Source: Litsea cubeba
Taxonomy: Eukaryota; Streptophyta; Magnoliopsida; Laurales; Lauraceae
Length of the DNA: 64,000 nt
Direction: 5' to 3'
Assembly: GCA_012931725.1 (NCBI GenBank)
Contig: CM022951.1
Span: 75,765,905 to 75,829,904, forward strand
The position numbers and the translations under genes were made by a program. Of the stretch, positions 21,973-33,500 are shown piece by piece (the stretch's first letter is position 1; each line of letters opens with the position of its first letter). The notes below the pieces were generated by a model. The model worked only from the letters and a program-made list of their open reading frames with translations. It was not told the origin of the DNA and did not search any database.

Positions 21973-24900
21973 GATGCGGGAGTGTCATAAAGCAGCAATT
22001 TGGAGACAAGAAACTGATGTCGAGGCCGAGGAAGTCCCTTAGTGAAGATATCTGCAAACTGAAACTCTGTAGGGACGTGAGGTAGACTGATAACATCACG
22101 CTTGTATTCATCTCGAATAAAGTGGCAATCAACTTCTATGTGTTTTGTGCGTTCATGAAGAACAGGATTTTCAGTGATCCTGATTGCCCCAGTATTATCT
22201 GCATTCAAGGAAGTGGGAGAGTCCTGCGTAAATCCAAGTTCCGAAAGAAGTCCCCGAAGCCATAGGATTTCAGAACAAGCAGAGGACATAGCCCGATATT
22301 CAGCCTCTGTGGAAGATTTGGAGACCCGTTCTTGTTTCTTGCATTTCCAAGAGATGAGAGATTGACCGAGGTACATACACCAACCAGTGGTGGACCGTCT
22401 GGTATCCGGACATCCAGCCCAGTCAGCATCTGCATAAGCAGTCAGAAGTAGACGATTATCTTTTGGATAATATAAACCACGAGCTCGAGTACCCAATAAA
22501 TACCGGATAATGCGCTTCACTGCTGTCAGATGAAGGTGGCGAGGAGACGTCATGAATTGGCTCACAAGATTGATAGCATAAGATATGTCAGGCCTGGTGA
22601 TGGTGAGATAGACAAGACTGCCGACGAGTCTCCGGTATGTATGTGGATCAGGAAGAAGATCTCCATCATCTTTACTCAACTTAAGATTGACTTCAAGCGG
22701 CGTATCAACTGAGGAAGATTCATCGAGATCAGCAAGCTCAATAAGATCTGTCGCATATTTGTGTTGATTGATAAATAGGCCTTTTGGAGACTGATGTATC
22801 TCTAAGCCCAAAAAATAATGTAGAGGACCCAGATCCTTCATATGGAATGAATCGCGAAGAGAGGCTTGGAGTGATTTTATCATAGCATCATCGGTGCCAG
22901 TGATAATGATATCATCAACATATACGAGGAGAACAGTAAAGCCAGTAGATGCTTGGTTCAGAAAAAGAGACGGATCGTACGGACTTTGAGTAAAGCCAAT
23001 TGTGCCCAAACGATCTCTGAATGTTTCGAACCACGCTCGAGGAGCTTGCTTGAGACCGTAAAGAGATCTGCGTAAGTGACATACAGACTTCTTAGACGGA
23101 GAGGTGACTCCTTGGGGTATCCGCATATAGACCTCTTCTTTCAAGTCCCCATGTAGAAAGGCATTCTTGACATCCATTTGGTATAATGGCCAAGATTGAG
23201 AAGCAGCAATGGCGAGAAGGAGCCGAACAGTTGTCATTTTTGCAACTGGCGCAAATGTCTCTTCATAGTCAATGCCATACTCTTGTCGGTTGCCAAGTGC
23301 CACTAGTCGAGCTTTGTGTCTATCCAAGGAGCCATCGGATTTTAGTTTGATCGAGTATATCCATTTGCAACCGATGGGTTTAACTGAAGAAGGACAGTCC
23401 ACAATATCCCAGGTGTGATTCTGGTTCAACGCATCTAATTCTTCTTTCATGGCCTGATTCCAACAATCATGTTGCACAGCCTGCAAATAAGAACTTGGAA
23501 TGGAAACAGAAGATAGTGTTGTCATCAAAGAAGCATGGGTAAATCCATACCTCTCAGGAGGTCGAGAAATTCTGGAGGAGCGACGCAAGGTACCAGTAGA
23601 TGTGGGACCAGTTGTCGAAGGATCAGGAGGGTGGGCACCTGCAGTGGTAGGTCGTTCCCTTCGACGATACACAAAATTAGGATTAAATCGTGTAACAGTG
23701 CTTTCTTCGGAAAACCCAGGTAACAAAGTAGTGGAAGATGGAGAAGAGACAAGCATAACAGAGAAATGGAGATTAATTGTCTTCCTTTGCATGGTCGACT
23801 GAGAGCTCTATTTAAAGGGTTAAATCCCTGATTACATTCTAACAATGCTTATCTATTAATTACATATGGATTTAGATCCATACTAATAGCTAACAACCAC
23901 TTGGAAAAAATATTGATGTTCAAAGAAAATAACATTACGAGAGATCCTGGTCCGACGAGCCACTGGATCATAGCAAACAAAACCCTTTTGGGTAGTTGCA
24001 TATCCTAAAAAAACACACCTGCTAGATTGGGCCGTTAATTTTGTGCGCTCTGTGGGAGGCAGATGAACGAAGCAAACACACCCGAAGGTATGCAGATGAT
24101 TAAACGATGGATGTTGACCAAAAAGTTTAAAATGTGGTGTTAATTTGGCAATGGTAGGTGATGGAAGACGGTTTATGAGATGCACTGCAGTGGTGAGAGC
24201 TTCAGTCCAAAACCGAGGAGGAACAGATGATTCAATGAGAAGCGTTCTCGTGACATCAAGAAGATGCCTGTTTTTTCCGTTCGGCGACTCCATTTTGTTG
24301 AGGAGTATATGGACAAGTACGTTGAGATATAATTCCTCGACTTCTTAGGAAAGATTGGAAATCAGTGGAGACATATTCCCCCCCTGAATCTGATCGTAAA
24401 GTTTTAATGCATTTGGAAAATTGGTTTTCAACATATCTAAGAAAAATTTTAAATGCATTAAGAACATCAGATTTAGAATGTAACAAATAAACCCAAGTAA
24501 ACCTGCTGTAATCATCAATAAATGTAACAAAGTATTTGAAATGACCATGAGAAATGGTAGGAGCAATGCCCCAAACATCACTGTGGATTATGTCAAAACA
24601 TCCATTGCTCCGAGTTGTAGAGTTAGAAAAAGGTAAAGTTTTACTTTTTCCTAATTTACAAGCATTACACTCAAATGAAGCAGAATCAAGAGGTTTATTT
24701 AATAATCCAGTTTGAAACAAAGTGGACAACGTAGCAGCATTCGGATGACCAAGTCTATTATGCCATAACCGAGAATTATTATGAAGTAAAAAACAAAACA
24801 ACTGATGCCAAGGTTTATCCTGAAGAAATGGAGAGACTGATAAGGTAAAAAGTCTGCCACGTTTAGGCCCCCTCGCGATCACTGCCCCCGACTCCTGGTC

Positions 24901-26214
24901 CTGCACAACACAACCAGAAGAAGAAAAGGAGACATTGTATTTATTCTCAACTAATTGACCCACAGAAACTAAATTGGTAGCAAGATGAGGGGACACAAAA
25001 ACATTTGTTAATGGAAAAGGGCCAGGGGTATCACCCACAGAGACAATGGGAAGGTGGTCCCCATTGGCAGCTTGAACAGAAAGAGTGCCAGTGTAGGGAA
25101 CAACATTATGTAGTTTTGTGGGTGAGGAGGTCATGTGATTACTAGCCCCTGAATCTAAATACCATGTATTAGAAAGGGACGGACCAGTACCTGAAATGTT
25201 CATAGAGGACAGAGCATTGATAATCATTTGATTTACCATAGCCGGAGTAATTGGAGCGGGGGACTGTGTATGTGATGAGGAACCAGGCTGTGATGGTGAA
25301 TCAAACGACATTGAACCACTGAATTCAGAAGATGCATATTGTGGGGTGGTAGCCGTGTAAGCACTTGGAGCTGACTGCACATAGGGGCGAGAAGCCGAAT
25401 TCCGAGCCTTCTTCCGACACTCTTCAATAATGTGACCAACAGCCTTACAATATTTACAGACTTTCAGCTTGCATTGATTTGCATAGTGGCCATATTTTTG
25501 ACAGGTGTAACACTGTACTTTACTGATGTCTCGAGGAGGAGGCCTGGTTTTAGCAGCATAGGCAAGCGGAGCATCAGTGGAGCACTGTTGTTCAATTGCA
25601 ATTTTGGAAACAAGGCGTTGTTCTTCCCGTAGAAGTTCTTGAAGACAGTCATCTATGTTGGGGAGAGAAGCTCGGCTCATCAAGTTGGATCTCACGGGCT
25701 CATATTCAGGGCGCAGTTTCATGAGCAATTGGTCCCGATGACTGTTTTGTTGTAAAGAAAGTAACTCGGGTAGCAGCGCCTCAGAGACAGTAGCAAACTT
25801 GATTTCATCATATTCGGACCAGAGGATTAGAAAGCCTGAGTAATAATCTTGGATGGAAAGCGTCCCTTGGGAGTAATTTGCAATATCTAATTCCAGTTGA
25901 AATTGACGAGCAGCATGATTTTGATAATAGACCTTTTTCAAATATTCCCACATTTCCTTTGAAGTCTTGCATGGTCGTAGATACAAAATAAAATGTGGTT
26001 CCACAGAAGAAAGAATCCAAGATTTTATCTTTGCATCTTTAGTTTTCCAAGAAAGAATTTTCTTGGCATCATCAGCAGGAATTGGTTCAGATCCATCGAT
26101 GTGGGCCCACAGTTCCTTTCCTTCAAGGTATAACTGGAATTGAAACGCCCAAGAGACATAGTTTTTGCCATTAAATTTAACAATAGAGAGATCTGATTTA
26201 TCATTTTTATCCAT
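21966..26214 (-). pseudogene. Copia gag-pol, disrupted
   Basis: Start ATG at 26214-26212 (MDKNDKSDLSIVKFNGKNY), the beginning of copia gag. In order: gag UBN2-like region, two CCHC-type knuckles (CQKYGHYANQC and CKAVGHIIEEC), protease (WYLDSGASNHMT), GAG-pre-integrase zinc region (HNRLGH and CNACKLGK), integrase core (SDVWG, SGGEY, QNGVAER), then RT with YVDDIIITG and RNase H with YADADWAG, ending near 21966. An extra A in a run of six at 24271-24276 shifts the frame inside integrase, and an LTR-derived 157-bp block at 23741-23897 separates integrase from RT. The open frame continues upstream of the ATG through a repeat-rich leader, but that part has no gag similarity. Confidence 0.9.
23741..23897 (-). 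repeat. Partial LTR copy embedded in the copia pol gene
   Basis: 157 bases from GAGAAGAGACAAGCATAACA to ATAGCTAACAAC match the LTR at about 26943-27104 in the same orientation. Both LTR outer ends are missing from this copy. It falls between the integrase C-terminal part and the first RT residues. Confidence 0.9.
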
Positions 26215-26289
26215 GATAGCAGAGGAGCGTATTCGCCAGAAATCAGCAGATGAACACAGTGACCAATAGAACAGAACACAGAAGGCAGT

Positions 26290-26460
26290 GGAGATGCAAC
26301 AACAGCAGTAAAAGTAACCCAGAGGAAGAAGCAAGCAACAGCAGACAACAGCAACAGTAACAGTAACCAATAGAAGATGAAGCAAGCAACAGCAGACAAC
26401 AGCAACAGTAACAGTAACCAATAGAAGATGAAAACAGCAACAGGAAGAAGAAAACAGCAA
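26290..26460 (-). repeat. 51-bp tandem repeats in the copia leader
   Basis: Two adjacent copies of a unit containing AAGCAAGCAACAGCAGACAA and CAGCAACAGTAACAGTAACC, plus partial copies, lie between the primer site and the gag start. They are open in the gag frame. Confidence 0.75.
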
Positions 26461-26917
26461 CTGGGAGCAGAAAAAAGGGCAACACGTCCTTAGCCGTGAG
26501 TGGAAAAATGTCCACGTGGGCCCCAGTGGATGATCAGAGATCTGATCAGAGTCTGGGGATGAAAAACCAAGGATTTTTCGCAACTATGGGAAGAAGTTCC
26601 ACTAGAAACGGATCAAAATCCACAATCTTGGACGGGTGTGATGAAAACTTTTTAATAAAACTGAACCATCACAAAATATGTTAGATGGCCTACCTCTGAT
26701 GAGAAAAAATTGCTGGAAAAATTGTGATAAATAAGAGGAATAACAGGCGAGCTTGGTGACAGATTTCGTCAGTTGCTGGTATGATGATCTCCGGTGGGCC
26801 ACGGGTGATCGGCGATGATCAGAGACGATCAGAGATGATCCGGCTGAAGAGGATGATCACAGACGGGCTTCCAATGCTTGGAAGATGACTTTGGAGAGAA
26901 TCACAGGTGATCGGCTA

Positions 26918-26930
26918 GGCTCTGATACCA
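26918..26930 (-). other. Primer-binding site of the copia element
   Basis: - strand TGGTATCAGAGCC directly follows the 5' LTR end (AAGCTAACA). It is complementary to the 3' end of initiator methionine tRNA, the standard copia primer. Confidence 0.9.
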
Positions 26931-27153
26931 TGTTAGCTTAGAGAGAAGAGACAAGCATAACAGAGAAATGGAGATTAATTGTCTTCCTTTGCATGGTCGA
27001 CTGAGAGCTCTATTTAAAGGGTTAAATCCCTGATTACATTCTAACAATGCTTATCTATTAATTACATATGGATTTAGATCCATACTAATAGCTAACAACT
27101 AACTAGTATGTAAATGGGCCTGATATATTGGACCTGGAGGCCCAGGATTGACA
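26931..27153 (-). repeat. 5' LTR of the copia element (223 bp)
   Basis: Carries the promoter side of the element on the - strand. See the 3' LTR for the comparison. Confidence 0.9.
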
Positions 27154-27158
27154 CTTCT

Positions 27159-28263
27159 CTGCTTTGGTTTGAGCAGTATGGTGATATGCTCGAAACCAAC
27201 AACGAATACCTTCCAACTGTGGTATGCGCTCACCAAAAGAACATGTTATTGAAAAGGTTTACCCCTTGCTATCCCTCATCATTGAGAAACCACTCAAGAA
27301 GAAAAAGGGGCTTCATATTCGAGGGAGGTACTGCCTCAGTTTGTGGGTTTTTTCTCCTCCTTCCCAGAACGGTATTAGTTTCTGGATAATTGGTATAATT
27401 AAGATACAATTTGAGGTAGATGGGAAAACTGCTTCTGTGAGCTCAGTTGCAACTGGCTACAGTAACAGCTTGGCATGGAGAACTCAGTCAAATAACTTGC
27501 TTTCAAATTTTGTCCTTCCCACTCCCGCTTACAGCCGTTGTAGAAAATGAAAGCCATAGTATGTATACTTATTCCACATGCATGTAGATGCGTCCACATC
27601 TAAACAAAAGCTTACACCCTAGGCCTATTTGTTTACATGGGTGGAGTAAAAGGGAGATGGATGTCAAATCATTGAAAAAGTAAAACGTAGAGGTGTTAAA
27701 AATTAAAATCCATGTTTGGATAGATGAGGTATAGTATAGGTAAGAGAGGGAATGTAGATTAAAAGTACTTTTTGTCATAAAGTTGACTACGTCACAATTT
27801 TATCACACCTTTTGTGGTCTTAAAAAAAAAAAAAAGGAAGCATGTGGAGGAGTAAAAGGTTAGTGGTGTCACATCATAATTTTACTTCTCCACTCCACTT
27901 TTTTATCCAAATACGGTGAACCCAAAAACATCACATCATATGCTTGCTTTTACTACAATACTTGTGCTAAACAATCGGGCCCTCAAAATCTAAATAGTAA
28001 ATCTAAGAATCAGTAGTTCCCTCAAACTGCACTCCAATAGATCTGTACCAAAAATAATTAATTGGCCTAAAGGACTGGACAGCAAAACTAATATGGCAAA
28101 AGAGTTCCATGTAAATTTAACCTCTTGTCATAAACCAATGCATGCCAGGCCATGAAAATCTGCCTGACGGTTTTTGACCTCATAAAATTGTTTCAGATGA
28201 TTAGCACCGATAAAAAAAATTGAGAAGTACGAAAATTAAAGATGATAAGTAATGTGAAGATAC
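27159..28263. other. Region where two CCT1 exons should lie; MITE-like segment
   Basis: No match to the missing CCT1 exons (AGGGAVE... and VLAVNAAKDATELVAKLR) on either strand. A segment 27622-27981 begins GGCCTATTTGTTTAC and ends GCTAAACAATCGGGCC, a partial inverted pair typical of Harbinger-like MITEs, without a clear TWA duplication. A + strand open frame at 27224-27550 has no recognisable motif. Confidence 0.4.
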
Positions 28264-28613
28264 CACATTGGACTCGAGGGTTCTTTTCACAATGCACACG
28301 GCATCGTGCAAAGATCTCTCCATCTCATCAAGCATAAAGTAATTTGCACCTCTAATAATTAATCAAACCTGAGATAACAAATGAATAAAAAGACATTGGT
28401 AAAGAGAACATGGAACAAAACAAAGGGTCGGAACAGGTTTAAAGTATAACATAAAAAACTCAAAATGTCAGCACCCACCGCACTCGTAGTTTTGGTTCCT
28501 TTCACCAGAATCACATCATCGTCTGAAATGCGCTCTTCCACAACTTCATCTGCATATCCCAGTAGAGATTGATCAAAAGTTTCCTCTCCTTCCATGTCAG
28601 CAAATGTGGAAAC

Positions 28614-29516
28614 CTGCCAAGCATTATTTGCAAGGTATATAGAACTTCACTAACCAAAATAACAAAGTATGGGGACTAGTGGGATAATAGAATTACAAAA
28701 ATAAAAAATATTGTTCATCTAAATTACAAAGTAAAACAACCTCCATATGTTCATTGCCTTTCAACCATTAACCAAGTATACTACAGTGCACGGTATGCCA
28801 GGAATTAGAACATGTTCACTGTGCCCGACAGGAAATATCAATATGGCTATTAACCTGCGAAGACACTCATTTTCTATTGTGGAACCTACAAACTCATTTA
28901 AGCCTAAGCACGTAAGGCACTGATCTCCCCATCTCTAGAACTCCCATTTTAATTAGCAGATTCAAGTAAATGAAGTCCATCAACATTGTTCTTTCGTGAA
29001 GGAAAAGTGGGCATACTACATAGTGAAGAGCTGTGCAGGAGAAATTGGACAGGGAAAACTCTTTTAATCAGAAATCTGAAGAACATTGCTAGATGAGAGA
29101 TAAAATAAAGATTTCACAGACAAGAATCAAGACCAATCCGAGAAGAATAGTTTGCTGGTCAGTTCATGAGGTTGGTTGAGATGGGAGATAGGTTTAGAAA
29201 ATAAACGAGGCTTATGATCTTCAGAAACCTAAACTTGAGTCTCATGAATGCCCTCTTGCTACAAAAGAAAATGGACAAGTCGGCTGATTTCACACTACAA
29301 ACATTTCTTCTTACTCTAATGGTACGAAAGAACCATTGTCACCCAACTAAAGATGTTGAATTCCCACCTGACATCATATCATCAGATCATATCCCTTCCA
29401 TCACATGGCAACCCTGTCACCCTTTACTTACACAATGTGTCCAGCAGTATCTGGACAGTAGTAAGGTACTTCGCAACTCACGTCTATTTTCAGTTGAAAA
29501 CATCTCCTTATTGAAG

Positions 29517-29547
<31 letters not shown>

Positions 29548-30001
29548 AAATTTGCTAAATAATTACTAATTCATCATTTACTAAAAGCAATGGGAATTGG
29601 GATACAAAAAGATACGTGCCAAAAGGGCTGATGTCCAGGAACTCTAAACCAAAACCCTCAAGAATATTGATGAAATACAAAACTTTCCACCCAAGCCCTC
29701 AAGAAATCCGAAACAGACACTCTGATGCAATCCAGAGTAAATTCACCATAAACCATTGTAACCAAGCTTTGATGGCCATTGTGGTCAAGGCGGTTTGCCA
29801 GCAATCTGACATAGGTCAATCATGTAGGCTATACGTTATGACTACACATCCACATATCTAGGCCTAAGAGATCACTGGTGACCATATATTCTCTGGGACC
29901 AACACAAAGTAGCACTAAAGATGCAAATAGGAAGCTCTACCTGCTAAAGCTAACATATAAAGTACAAATAAACTGTTTCTAAAAAAACATTGAGAATATA
30001 C
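28614..30001 (-). other. CCT1 pseudogene intron
   Basis: AT-rich intron between the exons ending at 30002 and starting at 28613. It holds a C12-(AC)n run at about 29519-29545. No inserted element with clear ends was seen. Confidence 0.5.
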
Positions 30002-30278
30002 CGCAATGGCACCAGTGGCCTTGGCAACATAGCGCAGATCCTCCTTCCGGACACGCCTCACAGAAATAGCGCCAGCCTCCAAAAAATACTGGAAAGGCAA
30101 TTTAGGAAAGCAAAGTCATTGGTAAACAGAAAATGAGATCAAGCTAGGTAACCAGTTATGTTTGTGTGCATCAAAATCTGACACAGAGAAATGCAGATCT
30201 CATAGTGCACAGTTAAAGAACTGGTGGTTGGAGAAAAAACAAAAACAAAAAAAAAGTGATTAGATTGGAGTGCTGACA

Positions 30279-30631
30279 AAAGATGTTACTATGCATGGGT
30301 ACGCAAACGGAAGTCTGCTCCATGGAAATCTCAATTCCACTTTAATGAAATTAGGGAGTTATCGGCTACCATCAATGTCACCTACCATCATGAGGTTACA
30401 TCCGCCAATTCCATGGTGGATGCATTAGCAAAGGCTGCAAAGCAAGGGGTTGATAGGCTGCTTCGTTAGTAGGTGTGATTATGTAATTTGAGTTGGGGGT
30501 GGTGCATCTCTCTCCCATCTTCCCATCCTTTTTTCTTCAGCATTGTAATCTCTGTATTTCATCTCCCTCTTGATGAAATCTATCATTACCAACTTACCAT
30601 TTCCAAAAAAAAATAAAGATGTTACTGTGCA
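30279..30631 (+). mobile_element. 5'-truncated L1-type LINE with 17-bp target duplication
   Basis: Element 30296-30614 is flanked by AAAGATGTTACTATGCA (30279-30295) and AAAGATGTTACTGTGCA (30615-30631). It encodes the C-terminal end of an RNase H-like domain (ATINVTYHHEVTSANSMVDA then LAKAAKQGVDRLLR and a stop), then a 3' UTR and an A-rich tail. The RNase H ending (NxxADALAK type) is usual for plant L1 elements. It lies sense on +, opposite to the CCT1 exons around it. Confidence 0.85.
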
Positions 30632-31312
30632 CATCCGTGTGCTTAACAATGTAAAAACTTAAAAATTAAGTGTTTTTTCTAATCATTAAATAAGTGATTA
30701 GAATGGAGTGTTTTTTTCTAGTCATCTAACAAAGTATAAACTTAAAAATAAAGTGTGCGCGCCCAACCAGAACGCTTCTCGTTTTGGTGGTGTTGGCTAT
30801 TCTGAACATCCAGAAAGATATGCCCCATTGACCTAACATTTACTAACACATCTGACAACACCCAGAATTTAGCATGGCATGCACGACCACATTAGTACTT
30901 AATCCCCAGGGGTAACTTTCCCTTGATGGGACCTTTCAAGAAAAAAAAAAAAAACTCTCCCTTGACGGGTGTAATGATAAGAGCAAATAAAGGATGCTTC
31001 TTAAGTCAAGTGTGGATAGGACCTTTGTGGCATAATATTGCACACTGGTTTGAAAAAATATCCAATACATTGATCAAGATTTAGGGGGTCACTACTACCG
31101 ACAGGGAAAAAAATATATTTTGGACCTGCCCTGTGTCCAAGTAATCAAGGTGGCTACAATTGTTTTTGGATACATGCATCTAGCTACACATAGCCAGAGA
31201 CCCATTAAGAGACATGCACACACACATGCACATAAGCGCACAGACAACAGAGGCACATGCATACACAAGTGTTCCTAATGGCATTCAACGATATAAATGC
31301 AGACAAGAATAC
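30632..31312 (-). other. CCT1 pseudogene intron remainder
   Basis: No coding signal. Short direct repeats (AGTGATTAGAATGGAGTG-like) occur on both sides of the L1 insertion. Otherwise nothing recognised. Confidence 0.4.
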
Positions 31313-32406
31313 CTTAAGTGCCATGTCATCAATCCCCTTAGTTGTCAATACAACATTTGCTCGTGTTTTTAAAAGTTTTTCTATTCGCTCCTTTGTAATG
31401 TCAGCTTCTCTGCATGGGTAGCAAGAAACTTATTATTCCAGTGCACAAAACATGAAAGTTTTGGCAAGCTGAGTTGAAGTTGAATGCTTAAATGCCAAGC
31501 ACATGTAAAAATAAGCACATGCATGCACTCAGATGCACAGTTTATGACTGAGATGGAGCACATTAGCAAGCTAAACTTAAATATAGATTTTATTTGATAC
31601 ACAGTCCATGCATGAAGGATGAAATTATATCTAGCACTAAAACATCATCAAAGCCTTGTCCCAACTATGTTGGGGAAAGATGAAGTTATATCCAGGGTTC
31701 CAGCATTAAAATGTGACTGAGCCGCCAGATGGGAGAAGGCTTTGATGGTGACTTAAAGCGACTGAGAATCATGTTTATATTTGATGACTACTACCAGATT
31801 TTGGATTGGAGACATGATTGAAATTTAAAAGTATTTATAACAAGCAGTTTCATAATGCAATGGATTAAACAATAATTGGATCATAGGATCTCCGTGAAAC
31901 TTTCAGTTAAAAGGTACAACCAACATTAGTTTTCCAGCTATTATTTGAACCAAAAAACTGTGCTTTATATTGTCTTCACCTTTGGCGAGTTTTTTCAAGT
32001 TCCCTGGGATCAAAGATTAAGACTAGGACACCCATTTGCATTTTGGTCTCTTGAAGATTGAAATCAAGGCATGCAATCCTTGCGGGAGCAACTCTAGTCG
32101 GCATCCCTCGTGCAGCACGGCCTGTGTTTAGAGCATAACCCTTCAACAAGTAGCTATCTTTTGCACTTTTTACATGAGCTGTTAGAATATTGATGCCCTG
32201 AAACAATAGAAGTCTCAGATTATTATAAGTGGAAAACATGAAGCTGAACCCGTTCTCAATCTACTGGAACCAAAGGTGGAAAAAACGATAGCAACTTATG
32301 CGAACATAAATAGTTATAGTCTAAAAACTCAAAATTGTTCTGCTTTTTTAAGGAACCAAAAGACATCTGAACCCCCTTTTTCTAATGACAGCTAGGATGT
32401 ATTGAT

Positions 32407-33500
32407 AAACCAAACCAAACCAAGCCTTTTCCCACTAGGTGGGGTCGGCTATATGGATTTGACGACGCCAATCAAATCTGTTTAGGGTCATGTCCTCCGT
32501 TAGATCCATGTAGGTAATGTCATGTTTAATAGTTTCTTTCCAACTTCTTTTGGGTCTCCCTCTCCCTCTCCTACTCCTGGCAATAGGGGTGAGCAAAAAC
32601 CGAACCGACCGATTTACCAAACCGAACCGTAGCCGAAATTTAATTTCGGTTCGGTTATTTCGGGTAATTCGGTCCAGTTCGGGTAAATTTCCTGGCAAAT
32701 TCGGTTATATAATTTCGGTTCGGTTAATGATCTTATTTAACCGATTAACCGATTAACCGAAATATATGCAATTTTGTTTTGAATATTTTTATTACCCATT
32801 ACCCAACCTACTAAATATTTTTAGACTTGTTAGTTGGAGTGTTGTTTATGGTTATTGTCTATTTGTGTAATTGTGTTTAATGTATTTTCAAGCACTTCTA
32901 TGATATATCATTTATGGATAATGGATTTATGGGCCAATTATTAAGCCCAATTTCATAAATGAAATGTATATAATATAGTAATCTAGTTCTAAATTTTAAA
33001 AACCTTGGGCAATTATTAAGTCCAACAAAATGCATCACATTAACCGAACCGACCGAAAACCGAACCTAAATAATTCGGTTCGGCTCGGTTCGGTTAAAAA
33101 TTTTACAAAACAAAAAATCGGTTCGGTTCGGTTAATACATTAAAGTGGTCAAAAAATCGGTTTGGTCAAATAATTTTAAAATAACCGACCGATTAACCGA
33201 TTGCTCACCCCTACCTGGCAATCTCCATGCTTTCACACCTTTTAACAGGTGCCTCCGTTGGATGCCTTCTAACATAGCCGAACCATCTCAATCGATTTTC
33301 TCTCATTTTATCACCAATCGGTGTTATTCCTACTTTGCCCCCTAATCTCCTCATTCTTAATTCTATCTCTCCTTGTGATCCCGCACATCCATCGTAGCAT
33401 TCTCATCTCCGCAACTTCCATCTTCTCGACATGATTATGCTTTACTGCCCAGCACTTTGATCCATATAACAACGCTGGTCGTACCACCACCTTATAAAAA
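32407..33500 (-). mobile_element. RTE-type LINE 3' fragment in a CCT1 intron, carrying a hAT MITE
   Basis: The - strand reads the C-terminal end of the plant RTE polyprotein: RPALLYGSKCWAVKHNHVEK, VAEMRMLRWMCGITRRDRIK, then after the MITE SRRGRGRPKRSWKETIKHD and LNRFDWRRQIHIADPT with a stop. The 3' end is a short TTTGG repeat (CCAAACCAAACC on +). It is 5'-truncated near 33500 at an A/T run. The right arm of the inverted duplication lacks it at the equivalent place (near 46920-46950), so it inserted after the duplication. Confidence 0.85.
32584..33213. mobile_element. Non-autonomous hAT MITE, 630 bp
   Basis: Terminal inverted repeats TAGGGGTGAGCAA and TTGCTCACCCCTA, with a perfect 8-bp target duplication CCTGGCAA (32576-32583 and 33214-33221). 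Subterminal GGTTCGGTT/AACCGAACC motifs crowd both ends, as usual for hAT. No transposase. It splits the RTE LINE reading frame. Confidence 0.92.

Larger units (their letters stand above)
21734..27153 (-). mobile_element. Ty1/copia retrotransposon, full length, 5420 bp
   Basis: Two LTRs (21734-21958 and 26931-27153) in the same direction, TG...CA ends, 5-bp target duplication CTTCT, a primer-binding site TGGTATCAGAGCC (initiator Met tRNA type) next to the 26931 LTR, and a polypurine tract TTGAGGGGGGG next to the 21958 LTR. Coding order gag, protease, integrase, RT, RNase H on the - strand identifies copia. The LTRs look identical apart from a 2-bp indel in an A run, so the insertion is recent. 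It lies in a CCT1 pseudogene intron position. A third, partial LTR copy sits inside pol at 23741-23897, and there is a frameshift at 24271-24276, so this copy is not autonomous. Confidence 0.95.
21729..27158 (-). repeat. 5-bp target-site duplications of the copia element
   Basis: CTTCT at 21729-21733 and CTTCT at 27154-27158 flank the element exactly. Confidence 0.9.

Noticed and set aside
24145..24348. + strand frames across the copia element
   Set aside because: Antisense shadows of integrase and gag; no family similarity.
27224..27550. 108-codon + strand frame beside the copia element
   Set aside because: No motif, no splice context, and no clear codon preference; left unnamed in the surrounding region entry.
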